NCBI GenBank assembly: GCA_016865015.1
Contig: CP018226.1
Location: 1,643,001-1,707,000, forward strand
DNA length: 64,000 bases
Direction of reading: 5' to 3'
DNA from: Rhizobiales bacterium IMCC20636
Lineage (GTDB): Bacteria > Pseudomonadota > Alphaproteobacteria > Rhizobiales > GCA-2746425
Below the pieces are notes generated by a model. It was given only the letters and a program-made list of their open reading frames with translations, did no database searches and was not told the origin of the DNA. A program made the translations under genes and the position numbers. Shown here one piece after another: positions 35,932 to 44,621 of this stretch; positions within the stretch are counted from its first letter, which is position 1, and every line of letters begins with the position of its first letter.

Positions 35932-37473
35932 CTAGTTTTCATCTCCGGCAGGCGGTGACAGATCCAGCTTTCTCGGCTTCCGAAGAACCATGAAGTAGAA
36001 GAATACTGCCGTAAGAGCGAGGAAAAACAGGCTGTCCGGACTTGTCAGGAATATTGAAGGATCGCCATCGTTCAACGACAAGCTTCGTCGGAAATATTGC
36101 TCGAGACTTGGCCCCAATAAAAAGCCCAGCAACAAGGAAACCGTCGGGAAATTTTCTTTCCGCAAGAAGTAGGCAATAATACCGAAAACGAGTGAGAGCA
36201 TCATTTGAAAAATCGAGAATGTTGCTACATAGCCGCCCACCAATGCCACGACGGCAATTGCCGGATAGAGGAAAGCCTTTCGGATCGATACGATCTTGAT
36301 GAAATAGGGTCCGAAAGCAAACAGGGTCAAAGGAATGAGTACCAACGCACTGATAAAGAGTGCTGCAAACATGGGCGCAACCAGATGAAACTGGGTTGTC
36401 ATGAGTTGTGGCCCGGGTTGAAGACCATTGATGATCAAGACCCCCAGGACAACGGCTGTTGTCGGATCTCCGGGAATTCCGAATGTCAGCATTGGCACGA
36501 AGGCGCCGCCACACATCGAATTGTTTGCACTCTCAGCGGCCGCTATTCCCTGAATTGATCCCTTGCCATATTTCTCCGGGTGCTTGGATGATCGCATCGC
36601 CTCTGCATAGGATACAAAAGCAGCCATTGATCCACCGGCACCCGGAAGAACACCCGTGAAGTAGCCGATAAGCGTACCTTTGACATAGGTTAATATCCCG
36701 ATTTCTTTCAGGTCCGCTCTGGTAGGGAGAAAATCACGACGCCGAATGGCGGACGCATTTGATAAGCTCCTTGGATCAACGCCAAATCCCGTATTTACGT
36801 TTTCGGCCTGAATCAACAATTCGCTGATAGCAAAGGTACCGATGATCAACGGCATCATGTCAATACCAGCAACCAAAGTTTCAAAACCAAAGCTGAACCG
36901 AGGAACGGGCTCCATCACATCAATGCCAATGGTTGCAATCATGAGCCCCAGAACTGTTGCAGCCAAACCCTTTGCCATTGTTTTTTTCTGTGCGATCACG
37001 ATCACAACCAGAGCAAACAGAATGAGCGAAAACTTGCCCGGTGTCCTGACCAGCAGCGCAGCATGTGCCGCGAAAGGCGCAATCAACATGAGCAACAATG
37101 CTCCCGCGGCACCACCGATCATCGAGCCAAATGCGGCATGGCCCAACGCCTTTGAACCTTCTCCGCGCTGCATCATGGGATTGCCTTCAATCGCTGTCAT
37201 CATCGACGAGGGCGCGCCTGGAATATTGATCGTCGTGGCAGTTATGCTGCCTGAGTACATTCCGGCCATGAAGATGCTGGCACACATAACCAAAGCCGTT
37301 TCTGTCGGCAGGCTGAATGTCAATGGAAGCAGCAATGCTACAGCGAGTACGGCGGTCAACCCGGGAACGGCACCAAAAAAGGTTCCAATCAAGAAGCCGC
37401 CAACCATGTAAGCAAAGACAGTAGGGTCTGTAAGAGCTGCAAACCCGTTGAGGATTCCGGATACGGTTTCCAT
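35932..37473 (-). CDS. tctA: Tripartite tricarboxylate transporter large permease, TctA type
   Basis: A 513-residue inner-membrane protein with about twelve hydrophobic segments. The N-terminal GGFLIGTFFGAVPGLTAVLAVALLLP and NIPGAPSSMMTAIEGNPMMQRGEGSKALGHAAFGS blocks, and the repeated PGAGGSMAAFVSYAEAMRSSK, AESANNSMCGGAFVPMLTFGIPGDPTTAVVLG in the middle are the TctA signatures (quoted in parts). Together with TctB and a periplasmic TctC it drives sodium- or proton-coupled uptake of a carboxylate. The start codon shares one base with the tctB stop. The substrate is not readable. Confidence 0.93.
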   Translation of the reverse strand: METVSGILNGFAALTDPTVFAYMVGGFLIGTFFGAVPGLTAVLAVALLLPLTFSLPTETALVMCASIFMAGMYSGSITATTINIPGAPSSMMTAIEGNPMMQRGEGSKALGHAAFGSMIGGAAGALLLMLIAPFAAHAALLVRTPGKFSLILFALVVIVIAQKKTMAKGLAATVLGLMIATIGIDVMEPVPRFSFGFETLVAGIDMMPLIIGTFAISELLIQAENVNTGFGVDPRSLSNASAIRRRDFLPTRADLKEIGILTYVKGTLIGYFTGVLPGAGGSMAAFVSYAEAMRSSKHPEKYGKGSIQGIAAAESANNSMCGGAFVPMLTFGIPGDPTTAVVLGVLIINGLQPGPQLMTTQFHLVAPMFAALFISALVLIPLTLFAFGPYFIKIVSIRKAFLYPAIAVVALVGGYVATFSIFQMMLSLVFGIIAYFLRKENFPTVSLLLGFLLGPSLEQYFRRSLSLNDGDPSIFLTSPDSLFFLALTAVFFYFMVLRKPRKLDLSPPAGDEN

Positions 37474-37931
37474 CAGATTATCCCCATGAGTTTGGGTAGC
37501 CTGACATTAAAGCCCACACCAAAAAATAGATAGAAAATGGTCATAATTACCACAGCATAGACAATCCCTTTATAGGGACGTTCTTGTGCATATTGGAAAA
37601 CGAAAAAGAGGCCGTAGATGTAAAATGTTGTCGATATGACGTAACCCGCAGGTTTGAAAAGCAAGATGTAGAGCGCAGTGAGGCCCGCAATTTTCAGCGG
37701 ATTGGAAATCTGCAACGCAGCGGGAGTGTCTGGTGATGTGCCGCGTTTTCTCTGCCAATACATACAAGCAATGGCGAAAAACATTACGATTGACAATACT
37801 ATCGGGAAAAAACTGACGCTGATGCGCTCCTCGCTGCCCCAGGGGTTCAGACGAAGCGCTTCAATAAAATATATAACGGTAACAATGGGTAAAACCACCC
37901 GCTCGAAGATACTTGCAAGACTGAAATTCAT
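37473..37931 (-). CDS. tctB: Tripartite tricarboxylate transporter small permease, TctB type
   Basis: A 152-residue membrane protein with about four hydrophobic segments (VVLPIVTVIYFIEAL, IVLSIVMFFAIACMYW, IAGLTALYILLFKPAGYVIST, VIMTIFYLFFGVGF), the size and layout of TctB. It precedes tctA with a one-base overlap and follows tctC by 81 bases. An intrinsic terminator lies in that spacer, so its expression is likely lower than that of the binding protein. Confidence 0.88.
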   Translation of the reverse strand: MNFSLASIFERVVLPIVTVIYFIEALRLNPWGSEERISVSFFPIVLSIVMFFAIACMYWQRKRGTSPDTPAALQISNPLKIAGLTALYILLFKPAGYVISTTFYIYGLFFVFQYAQERPYKGIVYAVVIMTIFYLFFGVGFNVRLPKLMGII

Positions 37932-37955
37932 TTCGAAAAAACCAGATTGAGGGAC

Positions 37956-37997
37956 AAAAAAAGATGCGCTTGGGCAATAATATTACCCAAGCGCATC
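37956..37997 (-). terminator. Intrinsic terminator between tctC and tctBA
   Basis: GATGCGCTTGGG and CCCAAGCGCATC form a perfect 12-pair stem with an 11-base loop. On the minus strand it starts 16 bases after the tctC stop and is followed by seven T (37956-37962). It should stop most transcripts after tctC while some read through into tctB and tctA. Confidence 0.9.
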
Positions 37998-38012
37998 GGA
38001 CTCACAACAATG

Positions 38013-38990
38013 CTATTTTTTCAGAATGCCCTGGTCGACCAGGCCCTGCATGATACCAAAGAACTGAGTTTGGGTATCCATGGCCCAACCGGTCACTTCT
38101 TCTGTACCAATCCAGGCTGGGGAAACGCCGACTTTCTTGAGGAAACTCTGAAATTCTTCGCCCTGATAGGCATCAGAATATGCTTTCTCGAGAGTCGCAA
38201 TATCAGCTTCCGGCGTTCCAGCGGGAGCGGCAAGAACGATAAAGCTACCGACTTGAATGTCGTAGCCCAATTCCTTGGCCGTTGGCACATCAGGGAATGC
38301 AGCGTTCCGTTCACCTGACAATTCAGCCAAACCACGAACATCGCCTGATTGCAGAACTGACGCAAAATCTCCGAGACTTGTAATCAATGCGTCAATCTCG
38401 TTCGAAAGAATGGCTTCTTTCTGTTGAGCTGCACCGCCCGGATATGAAATCATGTTGAATTTTATGTCAGCAGCATCCTGAATGCGAAGCATGGCAAGAT
38501 GTACCCGGGATCCAATACCTTGAACGCCAATTTTGATCTTGCCGGGATTTGCTTTCGCAGCGGCCAGCAGATCATCAAGCGTTTTGTAATCGGATTTTGA
38601 ATTGACCATAATTGCATCCGGCTCAGCCGTGATGCGTGCGATCAATTTGAGTTGGTCCATCTTGTAATTTGACAGCAATCCCTGCCACGGAACGGTGATG
38701 ACACTATCATAGGTCAACGCAGCCAAATTATAACCGTCGGGCGCGCTTTTCATGACATCCATGACACCGGTCGCGCTGACACCGCCTTCAATATTTTCGA
38801 CAAAAATAGACACTGGCAGCGTCTTTTCGGCAATCGAGGACATTTTTCGAACGATCCCGTCTGTACCACCACCAGCACCCCAGGGAACTACGACACGAAT
38901 GTCTTTTTCAGGGTACTCGGCAGATGCCACCCCAGTGAATAGAAATGCTGCCGCCAAGGCTGCAGACGTAACGGCTAAACGTTTTAACAT
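38013..38990 (-). CDS. tctC: Tripartite tricarboxylate transporter substrate-binding protein, TctC/Bug type
   Basis: A 325-residue periplasmic protein with a signal peptide (LKRLAVTSAALAAAFLFTGVASA). The mature part begins YPEKDIRVVVPWGAGGGTDGIVRKM, the Bug-family ligand-loop motif, and continues with SAPDGYNLAALTYD, IKIGVQGIGSRVHLAMLRIQ and FPDVPTAKELGYD, all Bug/TctC hallmarks. ATG 38990 follows a GGGAGG ribosome site; the frame is open 50 codons upstream but without family sequence. It is first in the tctCBA operon. A palindrome 71 bases upstream is a likely operator. Confidence 0.95.
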   Translation of the reverse strand: MLKRLAVTSAALAAAFLFTGVASAEYPEKDIRVVVPWGAGGGTDGIVRKMSSIAEKTLPVSIFVENIEGGVSATGVMDVMKSAPDGYNLAALTYDSVITVPWQGLLSNYKMDQLKLIARITAEPDAIMVNSKSDYKTLDDLLAAAKANPGKIKIGVQGIGSRVHLAMLRIQDAADIKFNMISYPGGAAQQKEAILSNEIDALITSLGDFASVLQSGDVRGLAELSGERNAAFPDVPTAKELGYDIQVGSFIVLAAPAGTPEADIATLEKAYSDAYQGEEFQSFLKKVGVSPAWIGTEEVTGWAMDTQTQFFGIMQGLVDQGILKK

Positions 38991-39060
38991 GTAAAATCCT
39001 CCCATTTTCATTTTCAAATTCGATTGCTGGCAACCGTCCAGGCCCTCTTTGTTTTTTTGC

Positions 39061-39078
39061 TGAACCAAACTTGGTTCA
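39061..39078. promoter_or_regulatory. Operator-like inverted repeat upstream of tctC
   Basis: TGAACCAA and TTGGTTCA form a perfect eight-base inverted repeat with a two-base spacer. GntR-family regulators often bind such sites, and a FadR/GntR gene lies 1.4 kb away. It is positioned to overlap the tctC promoter. The rest of 38991-39282 shows nothing else. Confidence 0.6.
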
Positions 39079-39282
39079 TGAGGTTTTCCTGTAGTGATGC
39101 TCGCAATCATTATGCATAAGTCCTTTTGCCCAACAAGCATTTTTTCACTTTGTCAGACAACTTTTAAACTTATGAATTAACTGCGGTTTTCCATAAACCT
39201 ATCGGCCGTTGACCGACACATTTCTCTCCGCTGTTGTCTTGCAAGGCGGCCGCTTTTTGCCGCCATTGTTTACGAAATGACT

Positions 39283-39987
39283 TTAGGCCAGTAGCCAGCC
39301 ACCATCCACGTCAAGGGTGGTTCCGGTGACAAATTCATTGTGGATCAGAAACAGGATCGCTTCAGCAACTTCATCAGCGGTACCAACGCGGGGAATAGCG
39401 TGCGCTGCGGTGATTTTCTTGTAGTTTTCCTCGCGCTCTTTTCCCTGCAGGGCAACCATCGGTGTGTCAATGAAGCCGGGTGCAACGACGTTTATCCGGC
39501 GAGGCGCAATCTGAGTTGCCAGGCTGCGGGCCAATGCTTCAACAGCGCTGCCCACAGCGGACAGGGCAATGTGATGTGGCTTTGGACGACGTGAAGGGGT
39601 GCCGCTCACCAACACAACGGAACCTGTTTCCGACATATGTGGAACACCGTAACGGACAACGTTGGCGTAGCCCCACAATTTATCAAACGATGCCTGGAAA
39701 GTACTCATTTCCATTTCCATAAACGGTCCGGCAGCGCGTGAACCACCCGTAGCAGAGCTAACCAGAATATCGAATGGAGCGCATTCCTCAAAGAGCTTTG
39801 AGAGTGCCTCCTGATCCCGGACATCGCAAGATTTTACAGTAATGCCATCTGGCAATGTGCCTGCCTTATCCGGGTTTCGGCTGACGGCGATAACTTCTGC
39901 GCCGCCGGCTGCCAGCTGTTTGGCTGTTGCCAATCCAATGCCGGATGTGCCGCCGAATACGATTGCTTTCTTGTTCTTGATGTCCAT
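39283..39987 (-). CDS. SDR-fold oxidoreductase-like protein with altered active site
   Basis: A 234-residue short-chain dehydrogenase/reductase fold protein. The cofactor loop GGTSGIGLATAKQLA, the DILVSSATGG strand (in place of NNAG), and INVVAPGFIDTPM are present. The usual catalytic YxxxK is missing: the aligned stretch PHHIALSAVGSAVEALARSLA has no Tyr or Lys there. Some SDR-like proteins share this absence, so it is not necessarily decayed, but a normal SDR reaction is doubtful. It is transcribed in the same direction as tctCBA, 292 bases before tctC, and divergent from the GntR gene. Confidence 0.85.
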   Translation of the reverse strand: MDIKNKKAIVFGGTSGIGLATAKQLAAGGAEVIAVSRNPDKAGTLPDGITVKSCDVRDQEALSKLFEECAPFDILVSSATGGSRAAGPFMEMEMSTFQASFDKLWGYANVVRYGVPHMSETGSVVLVSGTPSRRPKPHHIALSAVGSAVEALARSLATQIAPRRINVVAPGFIDTPMVALQGKEREENYKKITAAHAIPRVGTADEVAEAILFLIHNEFVTGTTLDVDGGWLLA

Positions 39988-40473
39988 GTGTAAGTTCCTC
40001 CTGATTTAACTGTGAATTGGGTGCGTGACATGACTCAAAATATATCTTGGTGATATCTCACTTTGGTGCCAGATCGTTGTGACCCCGAACGTCCCTCTGA
40101 ATTGTTGTTTTCCTGAAATCGTTGTTTTTGCCAGTCGGGAAAATACAAGGTGCTGAAAGCAATGAAAGCGATCAACCGATTGCATGCGATCTCGCACGCG
40201 CAGACCAGATTGCGCAGAATGACGGCGCTTCATTTTCATGATCAGATTCCCAAGAATGGCGTAGTGCATACAAGAGCCGTTCGATTACATGTCTGTATGT
40301 TTGTCTGTCAACCATATTTAATGTTAGCAGTAATTCGGTCAACTGGAATAATGAACGATGCTGGCCGCGTGTGCATTGTTTTTTGATCGAATAGTGTCTA
40401 ATGCTATCGTTAACGAGCTTTCTGGCAAAAAAATTCGTATGGCAACAAAAGTTACAACAGGGTGTATCTTCGC
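39988..40473. other. Divergent spacer between the SDR and GntR genes
   Basis: No coding sequence is supported in these 486 bases. It holds both promoters by position. A tandem TGTCTG pattern near 40290-40310 (ATGTCTGTATGTTTGTCTGTC) and a CTTTGGTG/TCTTGGTG pair near 40046-40069 are the only repeats noticed; none is a clear operator. Confidence 0.4.
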
Positions 40474-41217
40474 ATGTTTGACAAAATCGACCGCCCGCAG
40501 CGGTTAGCTGATGAGATAGCGCGTAGCATTGGAGATGCGATCGATTCAGGTAAGCTGAAGTCAGGAGATCGGTTGCCGACGGAGCACGAATTATCTACAC
40601 GTTTTGGTGTCGCCCGAACAGTCATTCGTGAAGCGGTTTCCTTGCTGAAATATGACGGGATCATCCGATCAAAACAGGGCATTGGCGCATTTGTCGCTGA
40701 AGCAGGCAGCCGCTCGGCATTTCGGATCAGTGCTGCTTGCTTTGAAAAACGGAACCACCTTGCCGAACTTCTTGAACTGCGTACCAGCGTGCAAGCAGAT
40801 GCGTCAGCGCTCTCCGCTTCTATTCGAACGGGAGATGACCTGGCGGAAATGATGCGACACATTCAATCGATGGAGGATTCCATCAATTCCGAAATCGCAG
40901 ATCCTGAGCAACGTGTGAATTCAGAACTGGCATTTTATCACGCCATTACTGTTTCTTCCGGGAACAGCCAATATATTGAATTCATTGGCATGATTGAAAC
41001 TCAACTGATGAACAAGCTGCGTTCGGTTGTCATCAAGAACGCTGTCGCTGCAGAGTGGGGCAACGGCGTTCTTGATGAGCATCGTGCTGTATTTCATGCA
41101 ATCAAAGACGGTGATGTAACTGCGGCGCGGAGCGCCACCCGCAAACATTTTGAACGCGCGTCAAAGCGACTGACAGACCGCGCCGATCTCAAAGACTATC
41201 CTGCACTTAAAAATTGA
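40474..41217 (+). CDS. FadR-type GntR-family transcriptional regulator
   Basis: A 247-residue regulator with an N-terminal winged helix (LADEIARSIGDAIDSGKLKSGDRLPTE, ELSTRFGVARTVIREAVSLLKYDG) and a C-terminal all-helical FCD domain. The FCD metal or ligand residues are present: ELRTSVQADA, FYHAITVSSGN, DEHRAVFHAIKDGD and the last KHFERA histidine. Such regulators respond to organic acids, which fits control of the neighbouring tctCBA-SDR genes; the palindrome at 39061-39078 is the candidate target. ATG 40474 is preferred to GTG 40462. Confidence 0.9.
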   Translation: MFDKIDRPQRLADEIARSIGDAIDSGKLKSGDRLPTEHELSTRFGVARTVIREAVSLLKYDGIIRSKQGIGAFVAEAGSRSAFRISAACFEKRNHLAELLELRTSVQADASALSASIRTGDDLAEMMRHIQSMEDSINSEIADPEQRVNSELAFYHAITVSSGNSQYIEFIGMIETQLMNKLRSVVIKNAVAAEWGNGVLDEHRAVFHAIKDGDVTAARSATRKHFERASKRLTDRADLKDYPALKN

Positions 41218-42188
41218 TCGTTCGCAACCGGACCGCTGAGGTGAAGTTGATCGGATTGTCACGGTAGATACAAATTCTAGGTCTTGGCCGAATATAAGTG
41301 CGAAGCGGCGGTCTTTTTTTGGGCGCAGCTTTGGCGTTGGGTGACTTGTTGTCCTGGGAATTGTGAACTGCACATATGCCATATATGCATATTTTTTGCT
41401 GATACCCTGTCTGAGCTGTGTGGCATGGCTTTGGAAATGGGCAGGCTCGAGCTGATTGATGACAAAATGGCGATCATCGAAAATTCCGTTATCTGATCCG
41501 GTTGCACCGCCAAGGTACCTAATGCGCGAACCAAGCGGCGCCAATTTGTTCGTATGGATACTGGATGAGTATTCAGTCATTCATCCGTGGTGAGGAAGCG
41601 GCGCAATAGTTCCTACAAGAACGAGACACAGGACTGGAACGCTGATTGGTGGCTGAATTCTGACTTCGCCGGAAGTTGGTTGCACGTCTATCCATATCGT
41701 TATCCAGACCACCCGAATTCACGAATTTTTGCGGCAGTTGATCGACTGGGGTGCAAAATCTGCTACGTCGGATATTGATTTTCAGGACCGATGTCGGGTG
41801 CCTTTATAATCTTGCAGGCGGCCTGATCCACTGAAAAGCCTGACTTGATTGAAGCATTCGATTGTCAGAAGCGCTCAAAGTTCCCGCATTGCGCAATTAT
41901 ACTCGTTCTGCTAGAATTCGAATAATCGCCCATATGACGGGCATTTTCTCAGGGCTGCAGAAGCGGGATGTACCGGTTTGACAGTAGGTCGTATGTCTTT
42001 GGTTCTGCCTACATGAAAAACTACAAGCTTTTTTGCATAACAGCGCCTATTACGCAGGCCGGGTTTTCCAAGTCTCTTCGCTATATCGAGCTATTCAGAT
42101 TGAATAGATCAACCGGACAAGTGGACAGTGGAACCTGGATAAACCCGAACAACCCTCAGCCTTCCGGCGCAGACACCAGAGCAATTTG
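41218..42188. other. 971-base stretch without a recognisable gene
   Basis: Several short open frames occur on both strands (longest about 139 codons on the minus strand, which runs into the GntR gene), but none has a ribosome site together with recognisable sequence. The composition is mixed and the region could be decayed coding DNA at the boundary between the tct genes and the glycogen operon. The glgP promoter must lie at its right end. Confidence 0.5.
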
Positions 42189-44588
42189 ATGACCATCACA
42201 GATACAAAGCCAATTGATGTGGCAACCGTTCGTGCAGAAATTCTGCGCCATTTGAAATATTCCCTCGGCAAGGATGAAAGCCATGCATCGGTCTATGATT
42301 GGCGCATGTCGCTATCTTTGACGTTGCGCGATCTGGTTGTGGATCCCTGGTTTGAAAGCACCCGAAAAACCTATGAGGCCAAGGGCAAGCGGGTTTATTA
42401 TCTGTCCATGGAGTTTCTCATTGGCCGTCTGATTGAGGATGTTGCGGTCAATTTGAGGGTTGATGAAATTGCTCAGGAGGCGATGGAGTCCCTTGGACAG
42501 AGTTATTCAAAAGTTGTTGCCGATGAGCCGGATGCGGCGTTGGGCAATGGTGGCCTCGGGCGGTTGGCTGCGTGTTTCCTCGACAGTCTTTCGACGCTGG
42601 GCATTCCGGCCTATGGCTATGGCATTCGTTATGAACACGGCCTGTTTGAGCAGCATTTTGAGGATGGTCGGCAGATTGAAACGGCTGAAGGCTGGTTGAC
42701 TCTGCGGTTTGCCTGGGAGTTTGAACGCCCTGAGGTCAGTTATCCTATTGGCTTTAACGGCTATGTGAAAGAGACGGATGGCCATGCAGAATGGCATCCG
42801 GGTGAAACCGTGTTGGCTTCTGCCCATGATACGCCTGTTGTGGGTTGGAAAGGGGAGTGGGCCAATACGCTGCGCCTTTGGGCTGCAAAACCAACACGTC
42901 TGTTTGATCTGGAAAGCTTCAATCAGGGTGATTATCTGGCCGCGACAGAACCTGAAGCTCTGGCGCGCACGATTTCACGCGTTTTGTATCCCGATGATAC
43001 GACGCGCACCGGGAAGGAGTTGCGGCTCAAGCAGGAATATTTCTTCACGGCTGCGTCCATCCAGGATTTGCTGCGTCGCTTCCTGTCTGAAGAGCATGAT
43101 TTGCGAGACCTGCCGAACAAGGTCGCCATTCAACTGAACGACACGCATCCGGCTGTCGCAGGGGCAGAGTTGGTGCGATTGCTGGCGGATGTTCATGGCC
43201 TGCCAATTGCGGAAGCGATTGACATTGCGCGCGGGTGCCTTGGCTACACCAACCACACGCTTCTGCCGGAAGCGCTGGAGCGTTGGGACGAGGATTTGTT
43301 CGCGCGGATATTGCCGCGCCACCACCGGATCATTGAGCTGATCGAAGAAGCGCATCTGAAAGCGACCGACGGCTCTGTGCGGATCATCGAAGATGGCTCT
43401 GTCAAAATGGGCGAACTGGCTTTCATCATGGCCCATAAGGTCAATGGTGTTTCGGCGCTGCACACTGAGTTGGTGAAGGAAACCGTGTTTGCTGACCTTC
43501 ATGCAAATTATCCTGACCGCATCACCAATATGACCAATGGCGTTACACCCCGGCGGTGGCTCTATTCATGCAACGCACCTCTGCGAAACCTGATCAATCG
43601 CAGCATCGGGGAAAACTGGCCGAGTGATCTGGAACAGCTGGGCGGCTTGGCAAAATTTGCCGATGACGCTGGATTCCAGGAGGATTTCAGGGCAGCGAAG
43701 AAACAGAACAAGGACCGTCTGTCAAACTGGCTGAAGGCGCGCGATGGCGTTTCGCTTGATCCGTCCGCCATGTTCGATGTGCAGATCAAACGCATTCATG
43801 AATACAAACGCCAATTGATGAACCTGTTGGAAACAGTGGCATTGTGGAATGATATTCGAGACAATCCCAATGGCAACTGGACACCCAGAATCAAGATCTT
43901 TGGTGGCAAGGCGGCCCCAGGTTATGTGGTTGCCAAGGAGATTATTCATCTCATCAATAATGTTGCCAAAGTCATCAACAAGGACCCGGTGACATCCAAA
44001 TTCCTGCAGATTGTCTATCCTGAAAATTACAATGTCACGATGGCCGAGTTCCTGATTCCTGCGACTGATCTGTCAGAACAGATTTCAACCGCTGGCAAGG
44101 AAGCTTCCGGGACAGGTAACATGAAGTTTGCCATGAATGGTGCGCCAACGATTGGCACGCTGGATGGTGCCAATGTGGAAATTCGTGAGCGCGTCGGTGC
44201 CGAGAATTTCTACCTGTTTGGCCTGACCGCTGCACAGGTTGTAGCGCGGCGTGAAGAGCATGATTTTGCCCGCCATGCGATTGATGCCAGCCCGCGTTTG
44301 TCGCGAGTGCTCGGGCAGATTGCTGATGGGGAGTTTTCTCCCGGAGAAACAAAGCGTTACGCCTCTTTGGTGCGACGGCTTTATGAGCATGACTATTTCC
44401 TCGTGACCTGTGATTTCGACAGTTATTTTGAAACACAGCGGCAGATTGATATCGATTTCAACGACACAGAAAGCTGGACGCGCAAATCCATTCTCAACAC
44501 GGCACGGGTGGGTTGGTTCTCGTCAGATCGCACAATATCAGGCTATGCTAGCGAAATATGGAACGTGCATTCGGCAACTGGAACGTAA
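42189..44588 (+). CDS. glgP: Glycogen phosphorylase
   Basis: A 799-residue PLP-dependent phosphorylase releasing glucose-1-phosphate from glycogen. The N-terminal VYYLSMEFLIGRLIEDVAVNL, ALGNGGLGRLAACFLDSLSTL, the active-site QLNDTHPAVAG and the PLP-lysine motif EASGTGNMKFAMNGAPTIGTLDG are all present. ATG 42189 is preferred to the TTG immediately before. It opens the seven-gene glycogen cluster; glgB follows after 33 bases. The N-terminal phosphorylation site of eukaryotic enzymes is not expected here. Confidence 0.97.
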   Translation: MTITDTKPIDVATVRAEILRHLKYSLGKDESHASVYDWRMSLSLTLRDLVVDPWFESTRKTYEAKGKRVYYLSMEFLIGRLIEDVAVNLRVDEIAQEAMESLGQSYSKVVADEPDAALGNGGLGRLAACFLDSLSTLGIPAYGYGIRYEHGLFEQHFEDGRQIETAEGWLTLRFAWEFERPEVSYPIGFNGYVKETDGHAEWHPGETVLASAHDTPVVGWKGEWANTLRLWAAKPTRLFDLESFNQGDYLAATEPEALARTISRVLYPDDTTRTGKELRLKQEYFFTAASIQDLLRRFLSEEHDLRDLPNKVAIQLNDTHPAVAGAELVRLLADVHGLPIAEAIDIARGCLGYTNHTLLPEALERWDEDLFARILPRHHRIIELIEEAHLKATDGSVRIIEDGSVKMGELAFIMAHKVNGVSALHTELVKETVFADLHANYPDRITNMTNGVTPRRWLYSCNAPLRNLINRSIGENWPSDLEQLGGLAKFADDAGFQEDFRAAKKQNKDRLSNWLKARDGVSLDPSAMFDVQIKRIHEYKRQLMNLLETVALWNDIRDNPNGNWTPRIKIFGGKAAPGYVVAKEIIHLINNVAKVINKDPVTSKFLQIVYPENYNVTMAEFLIPATDLSEQISTAGKEASGTGNMKFAMNGAPTIGTLDGANVEIRERVGAENFYLFGLTAAQVVARREEHDFARHAIDASPRLSRVLGQIADGEFSPGETKRYASLVRRLYEHDYFLVTCDFDSYFETQRQIDIDFNDTESWTRKSILNTARVGWFSSDRTISGYASEIWNVHSATGT

Positions 44589-44621
44589 AGAGACTGGACT
44601 CAATGTAAATTAGGGTGGGAA

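Noticed and set aside
38991-39140. 50-codon upstream extension of tctC
   Set aside because: Would precede the signal peptide and overlap the operator-like palindrome; ATG 38990 has GGGAGG.
41161-41580. 139-codon minus-strand open frame beyond the GntR gene
   Set aside because: Overlaps the end of the GntR gene in antisense and shows no family sequence.
41587-42189. Short plus-strand open frames (63 and 73 codons) before glgP
   Set aside because: No ribosome site, no recognisable sequence, and the second runs into the glgP start.
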